Of a stretch of DNA of 64,000 nt, positions 41,206-50,570 are shown in pieces. This DNA is from an uncultured Tateyamaria sp. (GTDB lineage: Bacteria; Pseudomonadota; Alphaproteobacteria; Rhodobacterales; Rhodobacteraceae): assembly GCF_947504105.1 (NCBI RefSeq), contig NZ_CANNGP010000001.1, positions 62,001 through 126,000 of the forward strand. The letters are read 5' to 3'. Position numbers and translations under genes: made by a program. Under the pieces are notes generated by a model. It did no database searches. It was not told where the DNA came from and worked only from the letters and a program-made list of their open reading frames with translations. Positions within the stretch are counted from its first letter, which is position 1, and each line of letters begins with the position of its first letter.

Positions 41206-41750
41206 TGCCAACCGAGCGGGAAAAGATGGATGCTCGTGACTGGTACACCTGTCTTGATGACACGTTGGAAGAGTTGCGAATGGTGGCGTTGAACGCCGTA
41301 CACGCGCACAACCATTTGCCGCCATCAGAACGCCGGACGCTCAGCGTGCCGCTGCGTGGGCTTTTTGCCGATGCGGGCAAGGATTGCCTGATCGAAGCAC
41401 CCTTTCATTGTTCATATGGTCGCAACATCCACCTTGGGACCGAGGTGTTCATCAATAGTGGTTGCGTGATCCTCGACAGCGCACCGGTTCGGATTGGGGA
41501 TGGCACCATGATTGGCACAGGCGCACAGATCCTGTGTGCGGATCACCATCGCGACCCGGTCAAGCGGCGGGCCGGTATAGAACGGGCCTTGCCCGTAACG
41601 ATTGGTGCGGATGTCTGGATCGGGGCCGGTGCGATCATCATGCCGGGCGTCACGCTCAAAGACCGGGTGATCGTGGGCGCTGGTGCTGTTGTGACCAAAG
41701 ACGTTTCACAGGGTGAAACTGTCGTGGGCGTCCCTGCCCGCCCGGCCTAG
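41205..41750 (+). CDS. Sugar O-acetyltransferase, hexapeptide-repeat (LacA/Maa type)
   Basis: The 181-residue protein has an N-terminal Mac domain (ARDWYTCLDDTLEELR) and a left-handed beta-helix of hexapeptide repeats. The catalytic His lies in CADHHRDPVKRRAG, the LacA/Maa signature. VTIGADVWIGAGAIIMPGVTL gives the final turns. Relatives acetylate maltose, galactosides or Nod-factor sugars. It is coupled by a 1-bp overlap to the SDR gene and overlaps the convergent ABC-F gene by 4 bp. Confidence 0.88.
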   Translation: MPTEREKMDARDWYTCLDDTLEELRMVALNAVHAHNHLPPSERRTLSVPLRGLFADAGKDCLIEAPFHCSYGRNIHLGTEVFINSGCVILDSAPVRIGDGTMIGTGAQILCADHHRDPVKRRAGIERALPVTIGADVWIGAGAIIMPGVTLKDRVIVGAGAVVTKDVSQGETVVGVPARPA

Positions 41751-43558
41751 GCGTCGGCCTTTTCCTCGAGTGTCAGCCACTCCTCTTCTGCCGCATCCAG
41801 CTTTTCCTGCCGCTCGGCAAGCGCCTCGGTCGCCTTGCGGAACTTGACCGGCTCGCGGGCGTAGAGATCGGGATCGGACAGCAACTCTTGCAGCTTGGCC
41901 ATCTCGGCCTCGAGCCGCTCAATCTCGGCTGGCAGGGCTTCGAGCCGGTGCTTCTCTGTAAAGGACAGGCCAGCCTTCATTTCTTGCTTTGACTTGGGCG
42001 CGATCGCCCCCGTTTTCCTTACGGTTTCAACGGGTTGAGCCGTCTCTCTGGGACCGCGCTGGGATTGATAATCACTCCAGCCACCGGCATATACGGTGGC
42101 CTTGCCATCACCTTCCATCGCGATCGTCGTCACGGCCACGCGGTCAAGGAAATCCCGGTCGTGACTGACCAGCAACACGGTCCCGTCGTATTGACCAAGC
42201 AAGTCCTGCAAGAGATCCAGCGTCTCGACATCCAGATCGTTGGTGGGTTCGTCGAGCACCAGCACATTGGACTGCCGCGCCATGATGCGCGCAAGCAGCA
42301 GACGCGCCTTTCCCCCCCCTGAAAGAGACCGGACAGGCGCACGGGCCTGCGCTTCGTCAAACAGGAATTCCTTTAGGTATCCAACGACATGCTTCGGATT
42401 GCCACGCACCATGACCTGATCGGCCTTGCCGCTGACACGCATGTCCGGATCACTTGTCAGACTGTCCCAAAGGCTCGCATCCGGGTCGAGCTTCGACCGA
42501 GCCTGATCAAAGACAGCCAATTCCAGATTGGTGCCCATTGTGACCGTGCCGGTGTCGGGCGCCACCTCACCGATCAGCATCTTGAGCAAAGTGGTCTTGC
42601 CCACGCCGTTCGGGCCGACAAAGGCGATGCGATCGCCGCGCTGCACCTTGAGCGAGAATGGTTCGAGGATCACCTGCCCATCGTACGACTTTGAAATACC
42701 ATTTGCTTCCAGAACCTTGCGACCAGACTTGGGCCCTGCATCCAAGGCCATGGCTGCCGCCCCTTGGCGCTTGATCTGGGACGCCCGTTCCCAGCGCAAA
42801 TCCTGCAGCGCACGCACCCGACCCATGTTGCGTTTGCGGCGGGCACTGATGCCTTCGACAGCCCACCGCGCCTCCGCCTTGATCTTGCGGTTCAGTTTGT
42901 GGCGGGCAGTGTCTTCTTCATCCCAGACCGTGTCGCGCCACGCTTCAAAGGCGTCAAAACCTTTTTCTTGACGGCGCACACTTCCCCTGTCTATCCAAAG
43001 GGTTGCACGGGTAAGTTCACGCAAAAACGCACGGTCATGAGAGATGAGGACGAAACCGGCGCGCGTGGTCTTCAACTCGGTCTCGAGCCAGGCAATGGCT
43101 TCGATATCGAGATGGTTCGTAGGCTCGTCCAACAGCATAAGATCAGGCGCTTCGGCCATGAGCCGCGCCAGCGCGGCCCGGCGGCGCTCCCCGCCCGAGG
43201 CGGTGTTCACAGGGCGCGCCGGGTCGAACTTCAGCCCTTCACCTGCACGTTCGACTTTGTAGAGATCGGAGGGCTCCAAGCCGTGGATCGCAAAGTCGCC
43301 GAGTGTGGAAAACCCTGCCATTTCAGGATCTTGCTCCATGTATCCCACGCTCACTCCGGGCCCAGGCACGACCTCTCCCTTATCCGGCTCGACAAGCCCA
43401 CCCATCACTTTCATGAGCGTCGACTTGCCCGATCCATTGCGGCCGACAAGGGCGACACGATCACCGGGTTGGACGACCAAAGACAAGTCATCAAAGATCG
43501 GATCGCCGCCGAATGTGAGCGAGATATCGGAGAGCTGAAGCAGAGGAACACGAGCCAT
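41747..43558 (-). CDS. uup: ABC-F ATPase, Uup type
   Basis: The 603-residue protein has two ABC domains on one chain and no membrane domain. Walker A motifs are GRNGSGKST (about 39-47) and GPNGVGKTT (about 315). Signature motifs are SGGERRRAALA and SGGGKARLLLA, and both Walker B segments read LLDEPTNHLD-like. A charged coiled-coil C-terminal domain (from about 540) is the Uup-type DNA-binding region. ABC-F proteins act on ribosomes; Uup also affects DNA-junction stability. No export role is expected. Confidence 0.9.
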   Translation of the reverse strand: MARVPLLQLSDISLTFGGDPIFDDLSLVVQPGDRVALVGRNGSGKSTLMKVMGGLVEPDKGEVVPGPGVSVGYMEQDPEMAGFSTLGDFAIHGLEPSDLYKVERAGEGLKFDPARPVNTASGGERRRAALARLMAEAPDLMLLDEPTNHLDIEAIAWLETELKTTRAGFVLISHDRAFLRELTRATLWIDRGSVRRQEKGFDAFEAWRDTVWDEEDTARHKLNRKIKAEARWAVEGISARRKRNMGRVRALQDLRWERASQIKRQGAAAMALDAGPKSGRKVLEANGISKSYDGQVILEPFSLKVQRGDRIAFVGPNGVGKTTLLKMLIGEVAPDTGTVTMGTNLELAVFDQARSKLDPDASLWDSLTSDPDMRVSGKADQVMVRGNPKHVVGYLKEFLFDEAQARAPVRSLSGGGKARLLLARIMARQSNVLVLDEPTNDLDVETLDLLQDLLGQYDGTVLLVSHDRDFLDRVAVTTIAMEGDGKATVYAGGWSDYQSQRGPRETAQPVETVRKTGAIAPKSKQEMKAGLSFTEKHRLEALPAEIERLEAEMAKLQELLSDPDLYAREPVKFRKATEALAERQEKLDAAEEEWLTLEEKADA

Positions 43559-43723
43559 ATCCGGGCAGCTAGTGGGTCAATCCGGGGGCGTCAACCGGGG
43601 TGTCACCCCCCGTGCAGCATCCGTACACCCCCTGTGCACCCCCAACGCGCGCTGAAATGCCTTGGTGCGCAACAGGGGCAGACCGCCTTGACTTATAAGC
43701 ACTTTGGTCTCGACGTGCTGAAA

Positions 43724-44446
43724 TCAGCCGACGACCGCGCGTAGCAGCTTTTTTCGCGCTGGAGGAATGGACCCGATTTCGACCCCGGTAAAAACGTGCA
43801 GCGTGTTCATCTTGTCATCAACCACCGCATGGTCGCTGACCCACCCGCCCATCATCAGATAGGTCCGCAGCAAGGGCGGCATGCGCAGCATCGCCTTTTT
43901 CGCATCCGGCTTGCGGCGCAGACGCGCGGCATATTTGAAGACTTTTGGCGCCTTGACCCGCGGCAACCAGCGTTTGGGGGCAAGGTGGCGGGCCTTGAGC
44001 ATCGCGAAGGCATCCAGATATTCTGCCGTCTCGGTGCCCGAGAACGACGAACAGCCAAAAAGCAGTTCGACCCCTTCGTCATCCACATATGCGGTCATTG
44101 CCCCCCAAGCGACACGCAGGATGTCCGGGTCCGCCGCAGCGGGATCGACACAAAAACGGCCCATCTCGACCATCTTGCCATCAAAAGCTTCCAGCGCAGT
44201 GAGTTCATAGTACTGGGCCGAATAGCTGTGCGAGATTGTGGCCCCGGTGAGAGGCAGCATCCGGAAGCAGCAGACAAGCGCGTCATCCGCGATTCGGTGG
44301 ATCAAGATATGCTTGCACCGGTCATCAAAGACATCCGCATCCGACACCAGCCCAAAACAACGGGCGCGCAACCTCTTGGCAGCTTCGATGTCAGCAAGGC
44401 CCTCGGCTTGCCGCGCCACATACCGCCCTTTTTTCAACCTGATCAT
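43724..44446 (-). CDS. olsB: L-ornithine N(alpha)-acyltransferase OlsB
   Basis: OlsB attaches a 3-hydroxy fatty acid from ACP to ornithine, producing lyso-ornithine lipid. The 240-residue GNAT-like protein contains RLRARCFG, DRCKHILI, MVEMGRFCVDP and LLFGCSSFSGTE, which I associate with the OlsB family. The partner acyltransferase olsA, often adjacent, is not found next to it. Ornithine lipids replace phospholipids under phosphate limitation in this group. Confidence 0.85.
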   Translation of the reverse strand: MIRLKKGRYVARQAEGLADIEAAKRLRARCFGLVSDADVFDDRCKHILIHRIADDALVCCFRMLPLTGATISHSYSAQYYELTALEAFDGKMVEMGRFCVDPAAADPDILRVAWGAMTAYVDDEGVELLFGCSSFSGTETAEYLDAFAMLKARHLAPKRWLPRVKAPKVFKYAARLRRKPDAKKAMLRMPPLLRTYLMMGGWVSDHAVVDDKMNTLHVFTGVEIGSIPPARKKLLRAVVG

Positions 44447-44521
44447 CGGTTCAGCCTCCTGCCCAAGCCATATGTTGCCCCGATAACATGGAGCACATGA
44501 CGTGCGGATGAACCCAAAAGA

Positions 44522-44974
44522 TCAGAGGACGCCCTGTGGCCCGATGCGGCCGATATTGCCCAAAAGCTGACGCAAGAAGCTGGTGTCGGTTACACCGCTT
44601 TCGGTCACACGACGCGACAGAGCAACCACACGTCCGTCTTCAAGGCCAAAGCGTTCGATGTTCTGCAACACACCATCGGCATCGAAAGTAATTGCTAAAA
44701 CCTGACGTTCTACAACTTCTGGGCGGCGTGGCCCGAATGTGCGCACCTTGCTGCGAATATAGAAGTAATCCCCGCCTTCTAGAACACCGCCTGCTGTTGG
44801 TGGTCCAACCACATCTTCGACCGATGCGCGTGTGTCGATGCCGACGACGAGTTCCGCAAGATCTTCCTCGGGTGGGACATATCCGTGATTGCGGAACGTG
44901 GGCGAGCATCCCGCGACACCAAGCGAGACGATCAGGGCAAGCCCTGCAGCGGATAGTGGTGTAAAGGTCGCCAT
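44522..44974 (-). CDS. bamE: Outer-membrane assembly factor BamE
   Basis: The 150-residue lipoprotein has a signal with lipobox VAGC (Cys24 from the 44974 start), then the BamE pattern VGIDTRASVEDVVGPPTAGGVLEGGDYFYI. BamE assists BamA in inserting outer-membrane barrels. ATG 44974 is preceded by AAGGGGGG and is preferred over the in-frame start at 44998. The gene is divergent from yceD, a conserved arrangement in these bacteria. Confidence 0.9.
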   Translation of the reverse strand: MATFTPLSAAGLALIVSLGVAGCSPTFRNHGYVPPEEDLAELVVGIDTRASVEDVVGPPTAGGVLEGGDYFYIRSKVRTFGPRRPEVVERQVLAITFDADGVLQNIERFGLEDGRVVALSRRVTESGVTDTSFLRQLLGNIGRIGPQGVL

Positions 44975-45075
44975 CTGACCCCCCTTGTTATAAGCCACCC
45001 CTTGCTCAGGGCGCGTGGTGCTTTTATCTCGACTTACTCAAGCTTTGGCCTTGGTTCAAGAAACGAAAGCGATCC

Positions 45076-45630
45076 ATGTCACAGACGCCCCCTTCCACCA
45101 CTGCGCTACGCGTCAGTGGTTTGGCGCAAAACGCCTCAACACCGTTCCAGATTTTGCCGGATGCCAAAGCAATGGCAGCCTTGGCGGACGCATTGGAGTT
45201 GAGCGGACTGCGCAAGTTGCGGTTCGAAGGGCAGATCGAAGCCCATGGTGCAACAGATTGGCTGCTGACCGGCACGCTTGGCGCAACGGTCACGCAGCCC
45301 TGTGCAGTGACGCTGAAGCCAGTGACCACGCGGATCGATTTGCCTGTTCGCCGTCTGTATGTGCGCGACTATGAAGAGATCGATACGCCGGAGGCAGAAA
45401 TGCCAGAAGATGACGAAGTTGAACGCCTAGGCAACTGGATCGACCCCGAGACCGTCATGATCGAATCCCTGAGCCTTGCCATCCCGGATTTCCCACGGGC
45501 CGACGGTGCCGAGTTGGGTGAGATGGTGCTGACCGAACCGGGTGTTGCGCCCCTGACAGACGAAGCTGCCAAACCCTTTGCCGGTCTGGAGGATCTGAAG
45601 TCGCAGTTGAGCGACGAAAAAGACGACTGA
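45076..45630 (+). CDS. DUF177 (YceD) family protein
   Basis: The 184-residue protein belongs to DUF177/YceD, a family in front of rpmF in most bacteria and linked to 23S rRNA processing in some. It contains [20 protein letters not shown], with the conserved Cys, and an acidic middle [12 protein letters not shown]. The rpmF gene follows after a 191-bp gap, keeping the usual yceD-rpmF-plsX-fabH order. Confidence 0.88.
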   Translation: MSQTPPSTTALRVSGLAQNASTPFQILPDAKAMAALADALELSGLRKLRFEGQIEAHGATDWLLTGTLGATVTQPCAVTLKPVTTRIDLPVRRLYVRDYEEIDTPEAEMPEDDEVERLGNWIDPETVMIESLSLAIPDFPRADGAELGEMVLTEPGVAPLTDEAAKPFAGLEDLKSQLSDEKDD

Positions 45631-45821
45631 TTTGCCCTTGCGTCCCGGCCAAGGATGCGTATTTTGCCGCCCTCACGAGATTTTGGGTTGGACATGGCGT
45701 GGCGCTTTGCCTAAACGCTGCTCAACCCGTACTTGGAAGACCAAACACCCGATCCGGGACCACGAAACACCTCGCATCCGCGCACGATACGCGGCGCTGC
45801 CCGAACCAAAGGCCCACTTCA

Positions 45822-46028
45822 ATGGCTGTACAACAGAATAAAGTGTCGAAATCGCGCCGCAACAACCGCCGCGCCCACGACAGCTTGACCCCCGCCAACC
45901 CCAACGAATGCCCCAACTGCGGTGAGCTGAAGCGCCCGCACCATATTTGCGCGGCATGCGGTCATTACGACGACAACGAGATCGTCGCCATGACCGAAGA
46001 GGTTGATCTGGAAGACGACGCGGCCTGA
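45822..46028 (+). CDS. rpmF: 50S ribosomal protein L32
   Basis: The 68-residue L32 begins [20 protein letters not shown] and carries the zinc-ribbon pairs CPNC and CAAC. The 3' end is acidic (VDLEDDAA). The ATG at 45822 is fixed by the family N-terminus; no clear ribosome site is seen close by. It is followed by plsX 35 bp later. Confidence 0.96.
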   Translation: MAVQQNKVSKSRRNNRRAHDSLTPANPNECPNCGELKRPHHICAACGHYDDNEIVAMTEEVDLEDDAA

Positions 46029-46063
46029 GTGGCGTCACAGGCGACAAGGCAAGACAGCGCGCA

Positions 46064-47155
46064 ATGACGGCCCCTTCCACAGACCCGGCCGACGCGGCAG
46101 CAGAGCTTGCCTTTCCCATTATTCTTTCGGTCGACACGATGGGCGGGGACATGGGCCCCGCCGCAGTCGTGTCCGGCTGTTCGACATCTGCGAAAAAGAA
46201 TCCAAAGCTGGGCTTTATCCTGCATGGTCCGCGGGAAGAGCTGGAAACGCTGATTGGCCGCCGCAAAAATCTTGTGGGTCGATGCGTGATCCGTGACGCC
46301 GCGGGCGTTGTGACAATGGACGACAAACCCAGTCACGTGGTGCGCAATGGCAAGGGCACCTCGATGTGGTCCGCCATCGAATCTGTGCGCGCGGGCGATG
46401 CGGACGTGGCTGTGAGTTGCGGAAACACCGGCGCGTTGATGGCATTATCGATGATCCGCCTGCGCAAGCTGCCGGGTGTGAACCGCCCCGCCATTGCAGT
46501 CCTGTGGCCCAGCCGGAACCCGCAAGGCTTCAACGTGATGCTGGACGTAGGCGCAGATGTGCGCGCCGACGCAGATGATTTGCTGCGCTATGCTCTGATG
46601 GGCGCGTCCTATGCCCGGAATGGCATGGACCTGCCCCGTCCTCGAATCGGCCTGCTAAACGTAGGTACCGAGGAACATAAGGGCCGCGCGGAGCTGAAAG
46701 AGGCATACGAACTGATTGGTGCACAGGCCGATGCCGCAGAGTTTGATTTCGTGGGCTTTGTCGAAGGTGGTGACATTCAGGGCGAGGTTGCAGATGTGAT
46801 CGTCACGGATGGTTTTACCGGAAACGTCGCCATCAAGACCGGCGAAGGCACTGCCAGCCTGATCGGTGATCTTCTGCGGGAAGCGTTCAAGTTCACCCCC
46901 CTGTCGCGCCTGGCCTATCTGCTGGCCTTTACGTCGATGCGACGGCTGCGCAAACGCATTGATCCGCGCCGTGTGAATGGCGGTGTTTTCCTTGGTTTGA
47001 ACGGAACGGTTGTCAAATCGCACGGCGGAGCAGATGCTACGGGTGTTTCGGCGGCCATAAAACTGGCAGCCCAATTGTCCGAACAAGGCTTTAACGACAA
47101 GCTCGCCGCCCGGGTCGCCCGGGCCACGCAGCGGGCAGAGGAGAGCAATAGATGA
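46064..47155 (+). CDS. plsX: Phosphate acyltransferase PlsX
   Basis: PlsX converts acyl-ACP to acyl-phosphate for phospholipid synthesis. The 363-residue protein shows SVDTMGGDMGPAAVV near the N-terminus, SCGNTGALMALS, ARPNRPAI-like RLRKLPGVNRPAIAVLWP, and GFTGNVAIKTGEG. It overlaps fabH by 4 bp (ATGA). It is in the conserved lipid/ribosome operon after rpmF. Confidence 0.96.
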   Translation: MTAPSTDPADAAAELAFPIILSVDTMGGDMGPAAVVSGCSTSAKKNPKLGFILHGPREELETLIGRRKNLVGRCVIRDAAGVVTMDDKPSHVVRNGKGTSMWSAIESVRAGDADVAVSCGNTGALMALSMIRLRKLPGVNRPAIAVLWPSRNPQGFNVMLDVGADVRADADDLLRYALMGASYARNGMDLPRPRIGLLNVGTEEHKGRAELKEAYELIGAQADAAEFDFVGFVEGGDIQGEVADVIVTDGFTGNVAIKTGEGTASLIGDLLREAFKFTPLSRLAYLLAFTSMRRLRKRIDPRRVNGGVFLGLNGTVVKSHGGADATGVSAAIKLAAQLSEQGFNDKLAARVARATQRAEESNR

Positions 47156-48123
47156 CGCTTCGTGCGGTGGTCCGTGGCGTGGGGCATTACCTGCCCGAAC
47201 GCGTGGTCGAGAATGCCGAATTCGAGGCAACGCTCGACACATCCGATGAATGGATTCGATCCCGTTCGGGGATCGAGCGGCGCCACTTTGCAACCGAAGA
47301 CGATACGACATCGTCCATGGCGACAGCAGCGGCGCAGGCCGCTCTTACGGATGCCGAGTTGGTTGCAGACGATATTGACGCAATTGTGCTGGCCACATCG
47401 ACCGCAGACCTGACCTTTCCCTCTGCCGCAACGATGGTGCAGGCCAAGCTGGGGATGACCGGCGGATTTGCGTTCGATGTGCAAGCGGTATGCGCTGGCT
47501 TTGTCTATGCCTTGTCAAACGCCAATGCCCTCATCGTATCAGGTCAGGCCAAACGTGTGTTGGTCATCGGGGCCGAGACCTTTTCCAAGATCATGGACTG
47601 GACCGACCGCAGCACATGTGTGCTGTTCGGCGACGGCGCAGGCGCGTTGGTTCTTGAAGCCGGTGAAGGCACGGGCACTGCCGCAGATCGTGGGATTTTG
47701 GCAACGGACCTGAATTCCGACGGACGGCACCGAGACCTATTGTACGTCGATGGGGGCGTCAGCACGGGCACGAGCGGGTACCTACGCATGCAGGGCAACC
47801 AGGTGTTCCGTCATGCCGTGGAAAAATTGGCGGCCACGGCCGAAACGGCCATGGAACGCGCGGGTGTGACAGCAGATGACGTCAACTGGGTTGTGCCGCA
47901 CCAAGCCAATATCCGCATCATTCAGGGCACCGCCAAGAAGATGGGAATCGAAATGGACCGTGTCGTCGTAACGGTTCAGGATCATGGCAACACCTCTGCT
48001 GCCTCAATCCCCCTGGCTTTGTCGGTGGGCCGCGCGAACGGGCAGATCAAGGATGGCGATCTTGTGGTGACTGAAGCCATTGGCGGCGGCCTGGCTTGGG
48101 GCGCAGTCGTGCTGCGCTGGTAG
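47152..48123 (+). CDS. fabH: Beta-ketoacyl-ACP synthase III
   Basis: FabH starts fatty-acid synthesis by condensing acetyl-CoA with malonyl-ACP. The 323-residue protein has the Cys-His-Asn triad: Cys114 in QAVCAGF, His in VPHQANIRI near 248, and Asn in DHGNTSAAS near 278. SGIERRHFA gives the N-terminal pattern. It is coupled to plsX; downstream the expected ihfA is separated by an AraC-type gene on the opposite strand. Confidence 0.96.
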   Translation: MTLRAVVRGVGHYLPERVVENAEFEATLDTSDEWIRSRSGIERRHFATEDDTTSSMATAAAQAALTDAELVADDIDAIVLATSTADLTFPSAATMVQAKLGMTGGFAFDVQAVCAGFVYALSNANALIVSGQAKRVLVIGAETFSKIMDWTDRSTCVLFGDGAGALVLEAGEGTGTAADRGILATDLNSDGRHRDLLYVDGGVSTGTSGYLRMQGNQVFRHAVEKLAATAETAMERAGVTADDVNWVVPHQANIRIIQGTAKKMGIEMDRVVVTVQDHGNTSAASIPLALSVGRANGQIKDGDLVVTEAIGGGLAWGAVVLRW

Positions 48124-48212
48124 CTGATTTAGCAGCGCGCATTACCAACAGAATCACCTTACAGAATCCTACACCCGCCGGAACGTCTGGCGCACGGTAC
48201 AAACGGTGCCGT

Positions 48213-48653
48213 TCAGGCCAGCGACACCCGCAATGCCTGAGGCCTGACACCGAGTGTGTCCAAGAACGCATCGGTGAGTCTATGCTGCGTTTCAAAGCCC
48301 GTCACAAAGGCGATTTCGCTCAAATCGAAACGCGTATCGATCAAAAGTCGTACCGCCATATCAACGCGCAACCATGTCAGGAAATGCATCGGCGGCATGC
48401 CGGCATGTGCCTTGAAGGCGCGACGAAACGCATGTTTGCGCATTGGGCCAAGCGCACAGATCATCTCTTCGGTGATGTGTTCATCGATGCGCGCACGCAT
48501 CCATGAGACGATCCGATCGTACGTCTTTTTACTCAATGACTGCCCCCGTCGTTCACGTGTCCGAATGCCACCACCTGCAGCACAGGGATCAGAAGCGGGT
48601 GAGATTGAGGAAATGTGTGAAATGTCGTTCAATACGGCAGCTTGATGCGGCAC
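48213..48653 (-). CDS. AraC-type helix-turn-helix regulator, short form
   Basis: The 146-residue protein has an AraC C-terminal DNA-binding domain as its recognisable part: MRKHAFRRAFKAHAGMPPMHFLTWLRVDMAVRLL, then DLSEIAFVTGFETQHRLTDAF. There is no room for the usual sensor domain. The start at GTG 48653 is well supported by GGGAGGAG upstream; the longer frame to 48878 looks non-coding. It interrupts the conserved fabH-ihfA junction in the opposite direction, suggesting recent insertion. Confidence 0.75.
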   Translation of the reverse strand: MPHQAAVLNDISHISSISPASDPCAAGGGIRTRERRGQSLSKKTYDRIVSWMRARIDEHITEEMICALGPMRKHAFRRAFKAHAGMPPMHFLTWLRVDMAVRLLIDTRFDLSEIAFVTGFETQHRLTDAFLDTLGVRPQALRVSLA

Positions 48654-48937
48654 GGTTTCTCCTCCCGATGCGTAATCATAGGTTGAATTTACACGAGATC
48701 GGTTGCCCCGTCTTTCGTGATCTGGTGCCTGTTTTTCGGCATCGCAACTTTTCCGCGGATTTTCGCCTACCTTCGGGATACGATAGCGTTTGGCCGACTC
48801 TTCGCGACAACAACCAGCGGAAATGCAGGAAAAGCGGACCTGACCGGCTATAAAATGTACATCCGGTGTCATGGCCAAGGTCTTGATATTGACTCGGAAT
48901 TTCCCCCCGCCCTATGCTTCGCCAAAGGGGAGAGCTT

Positions 48938-49240
48938 ATGACTGATAAGACTTTGACGCGCATGGATTTGAGCGAAGCCGTATTTCGCGAGGTTGGATTG
49001 TCGCGGAATGAAAGTGCGCAACTGGTAGAAAGCGTGCTGGATCACATGTCGGATGCGCTTGTGCGTGGCGAGCAAGTCAAGATTTCTTCCTTCGGGACAT
49101 TCTCTGTGCGGGACAAGTCTGCCCGCGTAGGTCGAAACCCAAAAACAGGAGAAGAGGTGCCGATCAACCCACGCCGTGTCCTGACCTTCCGGCCCTCGCA
49201 TCTGATGAAAGATCGCGTGGCCGTGGGCAACAAGTCCTGA
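48938..49240 (+). CDS. ihfA: Integration host factor alpha subunit
   Basis: IHF bends DNA at specific sites. The 100-residue protein has [20 protein letters not shown] at the N-terminus, [14 protein letters not shown], and the DNA-intercalating arm [26 protein letters not shown] 48938 follows GGGGAGA. The merR-type gene follows after 4 bp in the usual order. Confidence 0.96.
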   Translation: MTDKTLTRMDLSEAVFREVGLSRNESAQLVESVLDHMSDALVRGEQVKISSFGTFSVRDKSARVGRNPKTGEEVPINPRRVLTFRPSHLMKDRVAVGNKS

Positions 49241-49244
49241 ACAG

Positions 49245-50357
49245 ATGACCAAGTCCGCGGACGCCTTTCGCACAATTTCGGAAGTTGCCGAGTGGTTGGG
49301 CGTTCAAACCCATGTACTGCGCTTCTGGGAAAGCAAGTTCACGCAAGTCAAACCGGTCAAACGTGCGGGTGGCAGGCGATACTATCGCCCAAGCGACATG
49401 CTGCTGCTGGGTGGTATCCGCAAGCTACTGCATGAAGACGGGCTTACCATCAAAGGCGTGCAGAAGATTCTTCGCGAAGAAGGCATGGCGTATGTCGCTG
49501 ACCTGTCGCCGCCGCTAGATGCAGAAACGGACGCTCAATTGGACGCGGACCTGACCGCACGTATGGACGAAGATGTCGAGCCGCAGCCGGTGGAGGCAGA
49601 CGTCTTGCCGTTTGAGGCGCCATCAGAACCAACTGCAGCGTCTACCTTGGCGGACGACATATCAGAGGACGTCGAACCGAACCCGGAAGCACCGGAGGCT
49701 GAACCAACGGACGTCCCTCTGCCCTCTTTCCTGAAAACGCCGACACCCGCATCCGACACAGTCGAGCCAGACGTGGACGACCACCCCGGTCTGCCCTACC
49801 CGCCGCTTGTCGAGGACGTCCTGGCGCCGGAACAAGAAGACATAGCAGACAAGGATGCCCCGGCCCTGACGGAGGACCTTTCAGATGCAGAGCCGGAAGA
49901 ACAACTTTCGGCCTCTGCATCGGACGATACATCTCAGGACGATACTGCTGCTCCGCCAGAGACAGTAGCTGAGGCTGAGGCTGAGGCATCAGAATCGGAG
50001 ACGGAACAAGCACAGGCGCCTGAGGACGGGAGCGGGGAGATCAAGCAGGACGCGGAGCCTGTTGCAACGCTGCCGTCGTTCCTGTCGGACTACTCTGGAA
50101 CCACGGAAACCGAAGATGAGCCGGACGCGGCCCAAGCGCAGGACACTGAACCTGCGGCGGCAACACCAAGCCCACGGATTGTCAACGTTCCCGATGATCC
50201 TGCGCCCGATAGCATTCCCGTCTCTCCGTCCGCATTGAGTAAAACAGCAAGCCTGACACATCTAAGCGATGCGCAGCGCAACATGATCCGCCCTCTGTTG
50301 GCGCAGCTGACCGCGTTGCGCGATCAGATGGTAAGTAACCGGCGTGAGCCGCGGTAA
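49245..50357 (+). CDS. MerR family regulator with long acidic tail
   Basis: The 370-residue protein has an N-terminal MerR domain: [25 protein letters not shown] and [28 protein letters not shown]. After residue 85 it becomes a long low-complexity region rich in Glu, Asp, Pro and Ala. It ends in a short conserved helix ([25 protein letters not shown]). The ihfA-merR order is typical for alphaproteobacteria. No metal-binding Cys cluster is seen, so it is not a mer-type metal sensor. Confidence 0.87.
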   Translation: MTKSADAFRTISEVAEWLGVQTHVLRFWESKFTQVKPVKRAGGRRYYRPSDMLLLGGIRKLLHEDGLTIKGVQKILREEGMAYVADLSPPLDAETDAQLDADLTARMDEDVEPQPVEADVLPFEAPSEPTAASTLADDISEDVEPNPEAPEAEPTDVPLPSFLKTPTPASDTVEPDVDDHPGLPYPPLVEDVLAPEQEDIADKDAPALTEDLSDAEPEEQLSASASDDTSQDDTAAPPETVAEAEAEASESETEQAQAPEDGSGEIKQDAEPVATLPSFLSDYSGTTETEDEPDAAQAQDTEPAAATPSPRIVNVPDDPAPDSIPVSPSALSKTASLTHLSDAQRNMIRPLLAQLTALRDQMVSNRREPR

Positions 50358-50426
50358 GAAGAACGCGATCCTCGTGCAAATCCCCTCTTGCCCCCGGCCA
50401 GAAATCGGGTATGACACCCCACACGT

Positions 50427-50503
50427 CGGGCTATGGCGCAGCCTGGTAGCGCGTCCGTCTGGGGGACGGAAGGTCGCAGGTTCGAGTCCTGCTAGCCCGA
50501 CCA
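50427..50503 (+). tRNA. tRNA-Pro, anticodon GGG
   Basis: The 77-nt cloverleaf has acceptor arms CGGGCTA and TAGCCCG with an encoded CCA end. The anticodon stem TCCGT/ACGGA encloses the loop CTGGGGG, giving anticodon GGG (proline CCC/CCT). The T arm is GCAGG-TTCGAGT-CCTGC. Confidence 0.96.
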
Positions 50504-50570
50504 CTAAACACCGCCCCGGCGCTACGGGGTCGCTGGCCGCAGGCCCCACACAACCACGCGAGGGGGCGAT

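Noticed and set aside
48654-48878. N-terminal 75 residues of the AraC-type ORF
   Set aside because: The strong GGGAGGAG site lies before GTG 48653, and the upstream residues look like translated intergenic DNA.
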